64,000 nt of DNA from Arthrobacter sp. 35W (GCF_000482545.1 NZ_KI519454.1:1834954-1898953), one strand, 5' to 3'. Shown: positions 28,592 to 40,240, counted from the first letter of the stretch. The notes: a model not told the origin generated them from the letters alone. Numbers and translations are program-made.

Positions 28592-30118
28592 CTAGGAGCT
28601 GGCCAGCGGATCGCGGGTGTTGCGGTGCGCCGTGCCGAGGAATTCCGCCCCGGCCCAGTGGCCCACGGCCTCGGTGCGCTCCATGAACCCGGAATAGTCG
28701 ACGCCGTCCGGGGCGCCGGACCACATCTTCTGTGCCAGGAGCCCCAGCGTGGGTTCGAGCATGCGGTACATCAGGCGCTCGTCGTAGTCCGCCAGCACCA
28801 GATCGTTCCACAGTGCCGAGGCTGCGCCGCGCAGCTGCGGGTGGCCGGGCTCCACGGACTGGCCGTCGGCAAAGATGTGCGGCTCCCAGCCGGCAAAGAG
28901 CGCTTCGCCGTCCAGATGCTCACCGTGGTAGTAGTCGGCCAGCGGGACCAGGTAGAGCAGGTCATCGTTGGTGTTGATGATCGTGTAGCCGTCGTTGATG
29001 GCCTCGTTCGGGCCGTACCAGCCGTTGTTCCAGGAGCAGACCACCACATCGCGGTCGTAGCCCGCGGGGGTGCCGTCGTCGGCTGCAGGGTTCTCCGCGG
29101 GGTCCAGGCCCGCGCCGTCGTTCATGTGTGTCAGGCTGCCCCAGGCCATGGGGGCCTTGCCCAGTGAGCGAAGGTGCGCGGCGATGGTGTTGAAGTAGCC
29201 GCGGTAGGCACCCTCGTGCTCCTTGGTGTACTCGTCGGCACCGAAGTGCACCTCGGGGCCGCGGAACCAGGGCACAAATTCGGTGAAGATGCTCTTCATG
29301 AGCTCGGTGCTCTCCGGCTTGGACAGATCCAGCATGTCCGAGTCGCCACCCTTGAGGCCCAGCTCCGGACGCCAGCGGATGAAGGACCGCGAGTGGGCCG
29401 GGGCATCGATCTCCGGCACGAGCGTCATGCCGTGCCGTGCCGCAAGGTCCTCGAAGGAATCCCAGTCGGCCCGGGTGTAGACTCCGTCCTCGGCCGCCAG
29501 CCCGGCAAAGGCGGGGTTGTCGCTGGCCAGCCGGAAGGCCTGCTGCGCCTCGGCCCAGCTGCGCTTGGTGTCCTTGGCGATCTCGTTGTCGTTGAGATGG
29601 ATGATGAAGGTGTTCATCTTGTACCAGCCCAGAAACCGGATGCAATCGCGGATGAACCCCGGCGCCGCATAGCGTCGTCCGACGTCGAGCATGAATCCGC
29701 GCACCGGATAGTTGGGCCAGTCCACGGCCGTGCCGTGGTTCAGCTCCGCCGATCCGGATAAGAGCTGCAGCAGCGTCCTGGTGCCGTAGAAGACTCCGCG
29801 GGCGGTGCGGGCGGTGATGACCACCTCGTCCCCGACCGTCAACAAGTAGGCCTCGTCCAGCGCAGTGGCGGGAACAACGACGTCGCCGTCCCCGGCAAAG
29901 CCGGCATCGAGCACCAGCCGCACGGTTGCCTCGGGTGCCGCGCCATGGCGGCTGCCGCCCCGCAGCTCGAGCAGCTCGGCCCCGAGCTGGGCGGCCAACG
30001 GTGCCAGCACGCCGTCGCCGTCAATGGCCAACGGCCCGGAGGCATCCAGCCGCCGCGGCGAACCCGACCAGTGCTGAAGCGAAGGAACAACGGGAGGGGA
30101 CGTCACACGGTTGGGCAT
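28592..30118 (-). CDS. Beta-N-acetylhexosaminidase, GH20
   Basis: A 508-residue GH20 enzyme releasing terminal beta-linked GlcNAc or GalNAc by substrate-assisted catalysis. The N-terminal GH20b domain (about 10-125) precedes the TIM barrel (VRGFMLDVGRRYAAPGFIRD, MNTFIIHLNDNE, PEIDAPAHSRSFI). The catalytic Asp-Glu pair is D295-E296 in HFGADEY, where the family usually has HxGGDE. There is no signal peptide, so it probably acts in the cytoplasm on imported chitooligosaccharides or recycled wall sugars. The ATG at 30118 has AGGAG 10 nt upstream. It is monocistronic. Confidence 0.9.
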   Translation of the reverse strand: MPNRVTSPPVVPSLQHWSGSPRRLDASGPLAIDGDGVLAPLAAQLGAELLELRGGSRHGAAPEATVRLVLDAGFAGDGDVVVPATALDEAYLLTVGDEVVITARTARGVFYGTRTLLQLLSGSAELNHGTAVDWPNYPVRGFMLDVGRRYAAPGFIRDCIRFLGWYKMNTFIIHLNDNEIAKDTKRSWAEAQQAFRLASDNPAFAGLAAEDGVYTRADWDSFEDLAARHGMTLVPEIDAPAHSRSFIRWRPELGLKGGDSDMLDLSKPESTELMKSIFTEFVPWFRGPEVHFGADEYTKEHEGAYRGYFNTIAAHLRSLGKAPMAWGSLTHMNDGAGLDPAENPAADDGTPAGYDRDVVVCSWNNGWYGPNEAINDGYTIINTNDDLLYLVPLADYYHGEHLDGEALFAGWEPHIFADGQSVEPGHPQLRGAASALWNDLVLADYDERLMYRMLEPTLGLLAQKMWSGAPDGVDYSGFMERTEAVGHWAGAEFLGTAHRNTRDPLASS

Positions 30119-30226
30119 GGATCTCAGTCTCCTGGGAGTTTGTAGAAGTTGCTTCAAACGGAGCTTCAGGGCACCGGCGGGCCGCACTATCTGAAATGGT
30201 AGACGCTCTCCGCCGCCACGTCTGCG

Positions 30227-30270
30227 TATGAAGGCGACCCCGCGGCTGCTGCCACGGGGTCGCCTTCATA
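30227..30270 (-). terminator. Hairpin terminator downstream of leuS
   Basis: A perfect 16-bp inverted repeat (30227-30242 with 30255-30270) with a 12-nt loop, 14 nt past the leuS stop. There is no real T tract on the leuS strand, so termination efficiency is uncertain. Confidence 0.65.
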
Positions 30271-30283
30271 TCCAGTGTTGTGA

Positions 30284-32812
<2,529 letters not shown>

Positions 32813-32874
32813 TGGTCGGCTAGTTGAAGAAACCGGCTGTTGCTGTTTTGCTGTTTTTCCTTGAACACACAAAA

Positions 32875-32896
32875 GCCCCTCGACTCAGCAAGGGGC
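32875..32896 (-). terminator. Terminator hairpin in the leuS leader (possible attenuator)
   Basis: On the minus strand an 8-bp stem (GCCCCTTG with CGAGGGGC, one G-U) closes a 6-nt loop and is followed by TTTTGTGTGTT, only about 60 nt before the leuS ATG. The left arm sequence GCCCCTTG(T/C)TGAG occurs twice (also near 32916-32928), so alternative pairing is possible. It could also simply terminate read-through from glpK. Confidence 0.65.
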
Positions 32897-32941
32897 AAAC
32901 CGCATGGTGCAGAGCCTCAACAAGGGGCCCCGGGAAACCAT
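32885..32941 (-). CDS. Candidate leucine leader peptide upstream of leuS
   Basis: An 18-codon frame on the minus strand (MVSRGPLLRLCTMRFAPC) with three Leu codons in four (TTG TTG AGG CTC). Its TGA stop falls inside the loop of the leuS leader terminator. A 9-bp pairing (32937-32945 with 32900-32908) surrounds the Leu codons. Leader peptides with clustered cognate codons before a terminator are a known attenuation design for amino-acid genes in Actinobacteria. The ribosome-binding site is weak (GGAT), so translation is not certain. Confidence 0.4.
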   Translation of the reverse strand: MVSRGPLLRLCTMRFAPC

Positions 32942-33050
32942 GCGGCTATCCAAGAAGAAGAAAACGCTGCATAGACCCACTTTAGCGCACTACGTAAATC
33001 CCCGGCGGCGCCGGTCCATACGCCGGCACCCGGGCACCCGCCCTGCCCAT

Positions 33051-33107
33051 CTGAGTGACAGTTATCGCACGATTTCGAGCAAATAATGTGCGATAACTGT
33101 CACTCAG
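33051..33107. repeat. 20-bp perfect inverted repeat with AT-rich loop downstream of glpK
   Basis: Arms 33051-33070 and 33088-33107 are exact complements around a 17-nt loop (GATTTCGAGCAAATAAT). The arms and loop are noticeably less GC-rich than the surrounding DNA. It lies about 40 nt past the glpK stop without a T tract, so it may be the glp operon end hairpin or a dispersed palindromic element. The remainder of 32813-33147 contains the leuS leader; I see no other gene there. Confidence 0.7.
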
Positions 33108-33147
33108 TTGGGGACCCGGAGGCTGGGCGGTCAGGACCGCACAGGTT

Positions 33148-34662
33148 CTACTTCACGTCGTCGTCGACCCAGTCCATCGACTTCGTGACAGCCTTCTTCC
33201 ACAGACGCATCTGGCGGTCGCGCTCGGCGGAGTCCATGCTCGGCTCCCAGCGCTTGTCCTCGGCCCAGTTGGAGGACAGCTCCCCCAGGTCGTTCCAGAA
33301 GCCAACGGCCAGGCCGGCCGCGTAGGCAGCACCCAGCGCCGTGGTCTCCGTGACCTTCGGACGGATCACCGGAACACCGAGGATGTCGGCCTGGAACTGC
33401 ATCAGCGCATCGTTGGCCACCATGCCGCCGTCGACCTTCAGCTCCGTCAGATCCACACCGGAGTCCGCGTTCACGGCGTCCAGCACCTCGCGCGTCTGGA
33501 AGGCGGTGGCCTCCAGAGCGGCGCGGGCAATGTGGTTCTTGTTCACGAAGCGCGTCAGGCCGACGATGGCGCCGCGGGCATCCGAGCGCCAGTACGGGGC
33601 AAACAGACCGGAGAACGCGGGCACGATGTACACGCCGCCGTTGTCCTCCACCGATGCAGCCAGCGTCTCAACCTCGGGGGCCGAGCTGATCATGCCCAGG
33701 TTGTCGCGCAGCCACTGGATCAAGGACCCGGTGACGGCGATGGAACCCTCCAGCGCGTAGTGCGGAGCGGCGTCGCCGAGCTTGTAGCCCAGCGTGGTCA
33801 GCAGCCCGTTCTTCGAGTGGACGATTTCCTCGCCCGTGTTGAAGATCAGGAAGCAGCCCGTGCCGTAGGTGTTCTTGGCCTCGCCGGCCTGGAACGCAGC
33901 CTGGCCAAAGGTGGCGGCCTGCTGATCGCCCAGGATGCCGGCCACCGGCACCTCGCGGAGCAGCTGCGAGGTGTGGACGTGGCCGTAGACCTCGGAGGAG
34001 GACTTGATCTCGGGCATCATGGAACGCGGCACGCCGAAGATGTCCAGGATCTCCTGCTCCCAGGCGAGCGTCTCCAGGTCCATGAACATGGTGCGGGAGG
34101 CGTTGGTGACGTCGGTGATGTGCACGCCGCCGTCCGGGCCGCCCGTCAGGTTCCAGGTGACCCAGCTGTCGGTGTTGCCGAACAGCAGATCCCCCGCCTC
34201 GGCCCGCTCGCGGGCACCCTCCACGTTGTCCAGGATCCACTTGATCTTGGTGCCGGAGAAGTAGGTGGCCAGCGGCAGACCGACCTTCTGCTTGAAACGC
34301 TCGACGCCGCCGTCGGCCGCCAGCTCGTCAACGATGGGCTGCGTACGCGTGTCCTGCCAGACGATCGCGTTGTAGACGGGGACACCGGTGTTCTTGTCCC
34401 AGACGACGGCGGTCTCGCGCTGGTTGGTGATGCCGACGCCCACAATGTCGTGGCGCGTCAGGTTGGCCTGGGCCAGAGCCGTGCCGATGACCTCGCGGGT
34501 GTTGTTCCAGATCTCGGCGGCGTTGTGCTCCACCCAACCGGCCTTGGGGAAAATCTGCTCGTGCTCCAGCTGGCCGCTGGAGACGATGTTGCCGTCGTGG
34601 TCGAACACGATGGCCCGGCTTGAGGTGGTTCCCTGGTCAATTGCAATCACATATTGAGACAT
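33148..34662 (-). CDS. glpK: Glycerol kinase
   Basis: GlpK phosphorylates glycerol to sn-glycerol-3-phosphate. The 504 residues belong to the FGGY kinase family with the N-terminal phosphate-binding [16 protein letters not shown], the [14 protein letters not shown] segment and the C-terminal motif [20 protein letters not shown]. The length is standard. It is the third gene of a leftward glpD-glpF-glpK operon, so uptake, phosphorylation and oxidation of glycerol are encoded together. Confidence 0.97.
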   Translation of the reverse strand: MSQYVIAIDQGTTSSRAIVFDHDGNIVSSGQLEHEQIFPKAGWVEHNAAEIWNNTREVIGTALAQANLTRHDIVGVGITNQRETAVVWDKNTGVPVYNAIVWQDTRTQPIVDELAADGGVERFKQKVGLPLATYFSGTKIKWILDNVEGARERAEAGDLLFGNTDSWVTWNLTGGPDGGVHITDVTNASRTMFMDLETLAWEQEILDIFGVPRSMMPEIKSSSEVYGHVHTSQLLREVPVAGILGDQQAATFGQAAFQAGEAKNTYGTGCFLIFNTGEEIVHSKNGLLTTLGYKLGDAAPHYALEGSIAVTGSLIQWLRDNLGMISSAPEVETLAASVEDNGGVYIVPAFSGLFAPYWRSDARGAIVGLTRFVNKNHIARAALEATAFQTREVLDAVNADSGVDLTELKVDGGMVANDALMQFQADILGVPVIRPKVTETTALGAAYAAGLAVGFWNDLGELSSNWAEDKRWEPSMDSAERDRQMRLWKKAVTKSMDWVDDDVK

Positions 34663-34710
34663 CGTTGTTTCTTTCTGTAGGAACGGTTGCAGGAAGGCTC
34701 TTGCCGCGGA

Positions 34711-35454
34711 CTACTTGGTGACCAGAACGGGGATCCACTGGGACATGAGGCCGCCGAGCGTGCCACCAACCAGCGGGCCAACGATCGGGACCCAGGAGTA
34801 GGCCCAGTCGCTGGAGCCCTTGCCCTTGATCGGGAGCAGGGCGTGGGCGATGCGCGGTCCAAGGTCACGGGCCGGGTTGATGGCGTAGCCGGTGGGTCCA
34901 CCGAGGGACGCGCCGATGCCAACCACCAGAAGAGCCACGGCCAGCGGGCCGAGCTGGTTCGGCTGGTTGCCCAGCATCAGGATGACAAAGACCAGGACAA
35001 ACGTGCCGATGATTTCCGTGACCAGGTTCCAGCCGTAGTTGCGCATGGCCGGGCCGGTCGAGAAGACGGCCAGCTTGGTGCCGGCGTCGGGCTCAGCATC
35101 GAAGTGCTGCTTGTAGGCGAGCCAGCAGACGACGGCGCCGATGAAGGCACCCAGCATCTCTCCGCCAAAGTAGGTGAAGATCGAGGCACCGTCCACCGGG
35201 ATGCCGGGGACGAATTCCTTGGCGCCGCTGGACACAATGCCCAGGGTCACGGCCGGGTTCAGGTGGGCACCGGACTTGGCGGCAACAAACACACCGGCCA
35301 TGACGGCCAGGCCCCATCCCCAGTTGACGAGGTGGAAGCCACCGGCGTTGCCCTTCGTGCCCTTGAGGGCAACGTTGGCCACAACACCGCAACCAAGCAG
35401 GGTGAGCATCATGGTTCCCATCACTTCTGACAGGAAGATGATTCCAAGAGACAT
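34711..35454 (-). CDS. glpF: Glycerol uptake facilitator (MIP/aquaglyceroporin)
   Basis: A 247-residue channel with six hydrophobic helices and the two half-helix NPA motifs, HLNPAVTLG and AINPARDLGPR. The Asp following the second NPA-Arg motif is typical of glycerol facilitators rather than water-only aquaporins. It lies between glpD and glpK in the same orientation, with gaps of 80 and 48 nt. It lets glycerol in by diffusion; GlpK traps it. Confidence 0.95.
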   Translation of the reverse strand: MSLGIIFLSEVMGTMMLTLLGCGVVANVALKGTKGNAGGFHLVNWGWGLAVMAGVFVAAKSGAHLNPAVTLGIVSSGAKEFVPGIPVDGASIFTYFGGEMLGAFIGAVVCWLAYKQHFDAEPDAGTKLAVFSTGPAMRNYGWNLVTEIIGTFVLVFVILMLGNQPNQLGPLAVALLVVGIGASLGGPTGYAINPARDLGPRIAHALLPIKGKGSSDWAYSWVPIVGPLVGGTLGGLMSQWIPVLVTK

Positions 35455-35534
35455 CTTTGACTCCTTGTTGTTTATTCTGTTGTCAGGCGGCTCGAGTGAG
35501 CACCGCCCGTTCTTGCGCCAGTGGCCTCGTTGGC

Positions 35535-37313
35535 CTAGGCAATCAAGCTTTGTACCTGGACCCCATGGAAGCGGGCCAGGGTTTCCTGTGCGTGCGTGAC
35601 CTCGGCCGCGCGGTGGGCGGCGTCCCAGCCGAGGGGCCCGGCCAGGGCGGCAGCGGTCTCCTCCAGCAGTTCGGCCGTGACCAGGCCGCGGAAGGCCAGG
35701 GAGGTGCGGCGGATCAGCACGTCGATCAGGTGGCCGATCTGCTCGTGCTCCACCATGAAGGCGACCTCGCGGGTGCTCAGCTCATGGGTGGAATCGAAGA
35801 CGGCGTCCTCGCCGGCCTGCAGGTAGTCGATCACCGCGGCGGCGCGCGTGCCGTAGCGGGTGAGCAGCACTGCCACGCGGGCGGCATCGATGGTGCCGGT
35901 GGCGTGGTTCTTGATCCACTGCTCCTCGCCGGCCGGAGTGGACGGGAAGTCCGCGCCGCCGCCGATGGCGAGCTTGGCTGTGGAAACCTGGCGCTCCACA
36001 CCCAGAAGTTCCAGGACGTCGTTGGTCATGTGCTCGGAGAGCGCGCGGAATGTGGTCCACTTGCCGCCCACCAGGCTCAGGGCGGGAACCTTGCGGCCGG
36101 CCACCACGTGGTCGGCGCGCTCGATGCGGTAGTCGCGGGAGACGAAGCCGGGGGCCGTGGCATCGTGGCGCGGCAGCGGGCGGACGCCGGAGAACGAGTA
36201 GACGATGGCGTCCTTGGTGACGGTGATGGCCGGGAAGACGTGCCCGATCAGGTCGAAGAAGTAGTCAACCTCTTCCGGGGTGCACACGGCGTCCTTGTCC
36301 ATGTCGGCGTCAACGTCCGTGGTGCCCACCAGGACGCGGTCGCCCATCGGGTAGATCAGCACGATGCGGCCGTCGGTGTGCTCGAAGAAGATCTCGCGGC
36401 CGTTGCAGGCGGCCAGCAGCTCCGGGTGGTCCAGCACAATGTGCGAGCCCTTGGTGCCGCCCATGAAGGTGCTGGCGGCGCCCATGGCCTGGTTGGTCTT
36501 GTCCACCCAGGCACCTGTGGTGTTGACGATGACGTCGGCCGTGACGGTGAAGCTCTCCCCCGTCAGCTGGTCGGTGAGCTCGACGCCGTCGGCCGTGATG
36601 GCGGTGACGGCCAGGTAGTTGGTGGCGCGGGCCCGGCGGGTTCCGTCTGCGGCCAGACCGGCCTTCTCGCCGTCCTGCAGGACATCGAGGGTCAGGCGCT
36701 CCGGATTGTGCACGGACGCGTCAAAGTAGGTGGCCGCGTACTTGATGCCGGGGTTCAGCGCCGGCAGCTCGGCCAGGGCCTTGGTGCGGCCCTTGAACTG
36801 GTGGCGCGGAACCATGCCGCCGTCGCGGGAGAAGGAGTCGTACAGGCTCAGGCCCAGCTTGATGAGGAAGGCACCGCGTTCCTTCGGCTTGCCCTGCTGC
36901 TTGTGCGTCAGGAACCGCAGCGGGGCCGAGAGGACGCCGGACACGGTGCTGAAGATCGGGATGGTGGTCTTCAGGGGCTTCACATAATGCGGGGCGATCC
37001 GCAACAGACGGTTGCGCTCCACCACGGACTCCTGGACCAGGCGGAATTCGCCGTTTTCGAGGTAGCGGATGCCGCCGTGGATCATGTGCGAGGAGGCGCC
37101 AGAGGCACCCTGGCAGTAGTCGCCGCGCTCCACCAGCGCCACATCAACGCCCTGCAGCGCCAGATCGCGGAAGGTTCCAACGCCGTTGATTCCACCACCA
37201 ATGATCAGCACCGAAGCGTGGGGACGTTCGCGCAGGGCGTCGATCTCCGGGCGGACGGCGGGTGCCGTCGTATTGTCAGTGGTGTTCTTTGCGGTGGAGC
37301 CAAGGATTCTCAA
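35535..37313 (-). CDS. glpD: Aerobic glycerol-3-phosphate dehydrogenase/oxidase
   Basis: GlpD is an FAD enzyme oxidising glycerol-3-phosphate to dihydroxyacetone phosphate and passing electrons to the respiratory chain. The 592 residues contain the FAD-binding VLIIGGGINGVGTFRDLALQ, the family signature GASGASSHMIHGGIRYLE, a DAO domain, and the C-terminal DAO_C domain (TRYGTRAAAVIDYLQAGED). I chose TTG 37313 because AAGAGG lies just upstream; an ATG at 37364 would add 17 residues but lacks a site. It is the first gene of the glp operon, divergent from a SorC-type regulator. Confidence 0.93.
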   Translation of the reverse strand: MRILGSTAKNTTDNTTAPAVRPEIDALRERPHASVLIIGGGINGVGTFRDLALQGVDVALVERGDYCQGASGASSHMIHGGIRYLENGEFRLVQESVVERNRLLRIAPHYVKPLKTTIPIFSTVSGVLSAPLRFLTHKQQGKPKERGAFLIKLGLSLYDSFSRDGGMVPRHQFKGRTKALAELPALNPGIKYAATYFDASVHNPERLTLDVLQDGEKAGLAADGTRRARATNYLAVTAITADGVELTDQLTGESFTVTADVIVNTTGAWVDKTNQAMGAASTFMGGTKGSHIVLDHPELLAACNGREIFFEHTDGRIVLIYPMGDRVLVGTTDVDADMDKDAVCTPEEVDYFFDLIGHVFPAITVTKDAIVYSFSGVRPLPRHDATAPGFVSRDYRIERADHVVAGRKVPALSLVGGKWTTFRALSEHMTNDVLELLGVERQVSTAKLAIGGGADFPSTPAGEEQWIKNHATGTIDAARVAVLLTRYGTRAAAVIDYLQAGEDAVFDSTHELSTREVAFMVEHEQIGHLIDVLIRRTSLAFRGLVTAELLEETAAALAGPLGWDAAHRAAEVTHAQETLARFHGVQVQSLIA

Positions 37314-37401
37314 TGTGACCTCTTCGAGTCCCGATTTTTCGCGCCCATGGGCGCCTTCTCCCATTATTCTTGGATTAGCTGGAAAATATAGTCAACCGCA
37401 A

Positions 37402-37415
37402 TGCACAAACGTGCA
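37402..37415. promoter_or_regulatory. Candidate operator in the glpD/regulator intergenic region
   Basis: A 14-nt palindrome, TGCAC-AAAC-GTGCA, lies in the 119-nt divergent region, beside an AT-rich stretch (AAAATATA). A related TGCACAAA occurs just inside the regulator gene at about 37474. It is well placed for the adjacent SorC-type regulator to control both directions, but this is inference. Confidence 0.4.
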
Positions 37416-37432
37416 GAAATGGGCTGCGTCAC

Positions 37433-38449
37433 ATGGCCGGATCTCGCACAAAGGGCTCAGACACTCTGAGAGCTGCACAAATGTACTATCTGCAGGACCT
37501 CACGATGGATGCCATCGCCCGCGAACTGCGGGTCTCCCGGTCCACCGTTTCCCGGCTGCTGTCCACGGCACGGGAGACCGGACTGGTGCAGGTGCAGATC
37601 CGCAGCCCCATGGACAGCGCCCCCGAGCTGGAACGGGCCATCCGGGCCAAATACCGGGTGGATGTGCACGTGGTCCCTGTGGCCGACTCCGTCAACGAGG
37701 TGGAGGTGATGGAGCGCGTCTGCCTGCAGGCCGCCCGCACCATCGGCCCGCTGGTGGACTCCAACGCCATCATCGGCGTCGCTTGGGGCGCCACCATCAG
37801 CGCCGTCAGCCGGCACCTGACCCGCAAGATCACCCACGGCAGCGTGATTGTGCAATTGAACGGCGCGGGCAACACCCAGACCACCGGCATCACCTACGCC
37901 AGCGAGATCATGCGCCGCTTTGGCAATGCCTATGGCGCCCGGGTGGAGCAGTTTCCGGTGCCGGCGTTCTTCGACCAGGCCGAAACCAAGAAGCTCATGT
38001 GGCGTGAACGCAGCGTGCTGCGCATCCTCGGTCTGCAGGAGCGCATGACCATGGCCATCTTCGGCGTCGGATCGGTCGACGCCGATGTGCCCAGCCATGT
38101 CTACTCCGGCGGCTATCTGGACGAGGTGGACATCGACTCGCTCGCGGCCAGCGCCGTCGTCGGCGACGTGGCCACGGTGTTCTTCCGGGCGGACGGCTCC
38201 GACGCCGGGATTGTGCTCAACGAGCGCTCCTCCGGACCGGAGCTGGCCCTGCTGCGCGGCGTGCGCCGGCGCATCTGCGTGGTCTCCGGCGAGTCCAAAT
38301 TGAACGGCCTCCGGGGCGCCCTGGCCGCCGGCCTGGCCACCGATCTGATCCTCGACGAGGCCACCGCCAGATCGCTCGTGGAGTCCGACGGCGCGGCCGA
38401 GGATGCGGTGGGCGGATTCCTGCCGCTGGACACCGCTTCGGGTCGGTAG
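37433..38449 (+). CDS. SorC/DeoR-type sugar-binding transcriptional regulator
   Basis: A 338-residue regulator. The N-terminal helix-turn-helix (MYYLQDLTMDAIARELRVSR, STVSRLLSTARETGLV) precedes the SorC-type effector domain (about 60-325) with GVAWGATISAVSRHL and VQLNGAGNTQTTGITYASEI. Such domains sense phosphorylated sugars. Divergence from glpD-glpF-glpK makes it the likely glycerol-3-phosphate-responsive regulator of that operon. An aldo/keto reductase gene follows after 10 nt. Confidence 0.9.
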   Translation: MAGSRTKGSDTLRAAQMYYLQDLTMDAIARELRVSRSTVSRLLSTARETGLVQVQIRSPMDSAPELERAIRAKYRVDVHVVPVADSVNEVEVMERVCLQAARTIGPLVDSNAIIGVAWGATISAVSRHLTRKITHGSVIVQLNGAGNTQTTGITYASEIMRRFGNAYGARVEQFPVPAFFDQAETKKLMWRERSVLRILGLQERMTMAIFGVGSVDADVPSHVYSGGYLDEVDIDSLAASAVVGDVATVFFRADGSDAGIVLNERSSGPELALLRGVRRRICVVSGESKLNGLRGALAAGLATDLILDEATARSLVESDGAAEDAVGGFLPLDTASGR

Positions 38450-38459
38450 AGTAAGGGCC

Positions 38460-39293
38460 ATGCAAACGGTCCCCACAGTGTCCCTGAACAATGGTGCAAA
38501 CATCGGCTCGGTGGGCTTCGGCCTCTACAAGGTGCCGCTGGCCGACAGCGCCCACCTGACGGGCCTGGCCCTGGAGGCCGGCTACCGCACGCTGGACACC
38601 GCTGCGCTCTACGCCAACGAAGAAGGCGTGGGCCAGGGAGTGCGCGCGGCCACCGAGGAGTGGCTGGACCGCGAGGACATCTTTGTCACCTCCAAGGTCT
38701 GGAACGACCGCCACGGCTACAACGCCACGCTGGCGGCCTTCGATGAATCCATGGACAAGCTGGGCCTGGACTACCTTGACCTCTACCTGGTCCACTGGCC
38801 GTGCCCGGACCAGGACCTCTACATCCCCACCTACAAGGCGCTGGAGAAGCTGTACCATGATGGCCGCGTCCGGGCCATCGGCGTCTCCAACTTTGAACCG
38901 GAGCACCTGGACCGCCTGCTGCAGGAGACCGACGTCGTCCCTGCCCTGAACCAGATCGAGCTGCACCCGTGGCTGCAGCAACGCGAGCTGCGCACCCTGC
39001 ACGAGGCTGCCGGCATCCGCACCCAGGCGTGGAGCCCGCTGGCCCGCGGCCAGCTGCTGGAAGATCCGGTGCTGACCTCGCTGGCCCAGGCCCACTCGCG
39101 CAGCGTGGCCCAGATTGTGCTGCGCTGGCACCACCAGTGCGGCGTCCTCAGTCTGCCCAAGGCCAGCTCCGCCGGGCGCATCGCGGAGAACATCGACATC
39201 TTCGACTTCACCCTCAGCACCGAAGAAATGGACGCCGTGGCCGGCTTGGACCGCGGGCACCGCTCCGGCTCCAACCCGGTGCTGGTGGGCTAG
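38460..39293 (+). CDS. Aldo/keto reductase
   Basis: A 277-residue NADPH-dependent reductase with the complete catalytic tetrad: Asp and Tyr in LDTAALYANE, Lys in VTSKVWND and His in LYLVHWPCP. The nucleotide-binding end (LPKASSAGRIAENIDIFDF) is typical of the AKR5-like 2,5-diketogluconate reductase group. Natural substrates are probably small aldehydes or ketones. It lies 10 nt after the glp regulator and may be co-transcribed, so reduction of dihydroxyacetone or glyceraldehyde is a conceivable but unproven role. Confidence 0.92.
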   Translation: MQTVPTVSLNNGANIGSVGFGLYKVPLADSAHLTGLALEAGYRTLDTAALYANEEGVGQGVRAATEEWLDREDIFVTSKVWNDRHGYNATLAAFDESMDKLGLDYLDLYLVHWPCPDQDLYIPTYKALEKLYHDGRVRAIGVSNFEPEHLDRLLQETDVVPALNQIELHPWLQQRELRTLHEAAGIRTQAWSPLARGQLLEDPVLTSLAQAHSRSVAQIVLRWHHQCGVLSLPKASSAGRIAENIDIFDFTLSTEEMDAVAGLDRGHRSGSNPVLVG

Positions 39294-39340
39294 ACCGCTC
39301 CGCCGCCCCCTCTCCATCTCCACAGCAGATCGGTTCACAC

Positions 39341-40240
39341 GTGACCCAGATTTCCCTCAGCCTTGGCCCGCGGATGCGCGAGCACACCCTGGAGCTGGAC
39401 GGCGCAACAGCCCACTACTGGGAGTACGCGCCGGCAAGCATGACGGAGGCCACCCGCACCATCCTGGTGGTGCACGGCTTCCGCGGGGACCACCACGGCC
39501 TGGAGCGCGTGGTGGAGGAACTGCCCGATGCGCGCATCATCATGCCCGATCTGCCCGGCTTTGGCGTGTCCGAGCCGTTCCGCTCGGCCCCGCACGACGT
39601 CGAGCATTACGGATACTTCCTGGCGGCCTTCATGGAGGCCCTGGACCTCGGCCCGGACACCGTGCTGCTGGGCCACTCGTTTGGCTCCATCGTGGCCAGC
39701 CACTTTGCCGCCGCCGATCCCACGCGGATCCACCCGCTGATCCTGGTGAACCCCATCGCCGCCCCGGCGCTCGAGGGCCCCAAGGGCGTGCTGTCCAAGC
39801 TGGCACTGTTCTACTACCTGGCCTCTGCCCGGCTGCCGGAGCGGATGGGCAATGCGCTGCTGCGCAGCAAGCTGATCGTCAAGGTCATGAGCGTCACCAT
39901 GGCCAAGACCAAGGATCCGGACCTGTTGGCGTTCATCCACGACCAGCACAACCGCTACTTCAGCCTCTTCGCCAACCGCGAGATGCTGCTGGAATCCTTC
40001 CGCGCTTCCATCGGCGGCACCGTCCGCCAGGTTGCATCCCGGCTTACGCTGCCAGTGCTGCTCATTGCCGGCGCCGAGGACGAGATTGCCACGCTGCCCA
40101 ACCAGCACAAACTGATGGGGCTGCTGCCGGATGCCGAGCTGGTGGTCATCGACGGCGTCGGGCACCTGATCCACTACGAAACGCCCGCGCCCGCCGCCGC
40201 AGCCATCACCCGCTTTCTGGAAAGGCACCCGCCCACGTGA
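39341..40240 (+). CDS. Alpha/beta hydrolase
   Basis: A 299-residue alpha/beta-fold hydrolase. The oxyanion segment is VVHGFRGDHHG and the nucleophile elbow is GHSFGS. The acid is in AGAEDEI and the catalytic His is in GVGHLIHYE. The substrate is unknown. The GTG start at 39341 gives a normal N-terminus (MTQISLSLGPRMREHTLEL). Its stop overlaps the start of the glycosyltransferase gene (GTGA), so both are translated together, perhaps in processing a glycolipid or cell-surface sugar. Confidence 0.9.
   Translation: MTQISLSLGPRMREHTLELDGATAHYWEYAPASMTEATRTILVVHGFRGDHHGLERVVEELPDARIIMPDLPGFGVSEPFRSAPHDVEHYGYFLAAFMEALDLGPDTVLLGHSFGSIVASHFAAADPTRIHPLILVNPIAAPALEGPKGVLSKLALFYYLASARLPERMGNALLRSKLIVKVMSVTMAKTKDPDLLAFIHDQHNRYFSLFANREMLLESFRASIGGTVRQVASRLTLPVLLIAGAEDEIATLPNQHKLMGLLPDAELVVIDGVGHLIHYETPAPAAAAITRFLERHPPT

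Noticed and set aside
32813-33000. T-box riboswitch in the leuS leader
   Set aside because: No T-box consensus (AGGGTGGNACC-like) sequence is visible; the leader instead shows a short ORF and a simple terminator hairpin.
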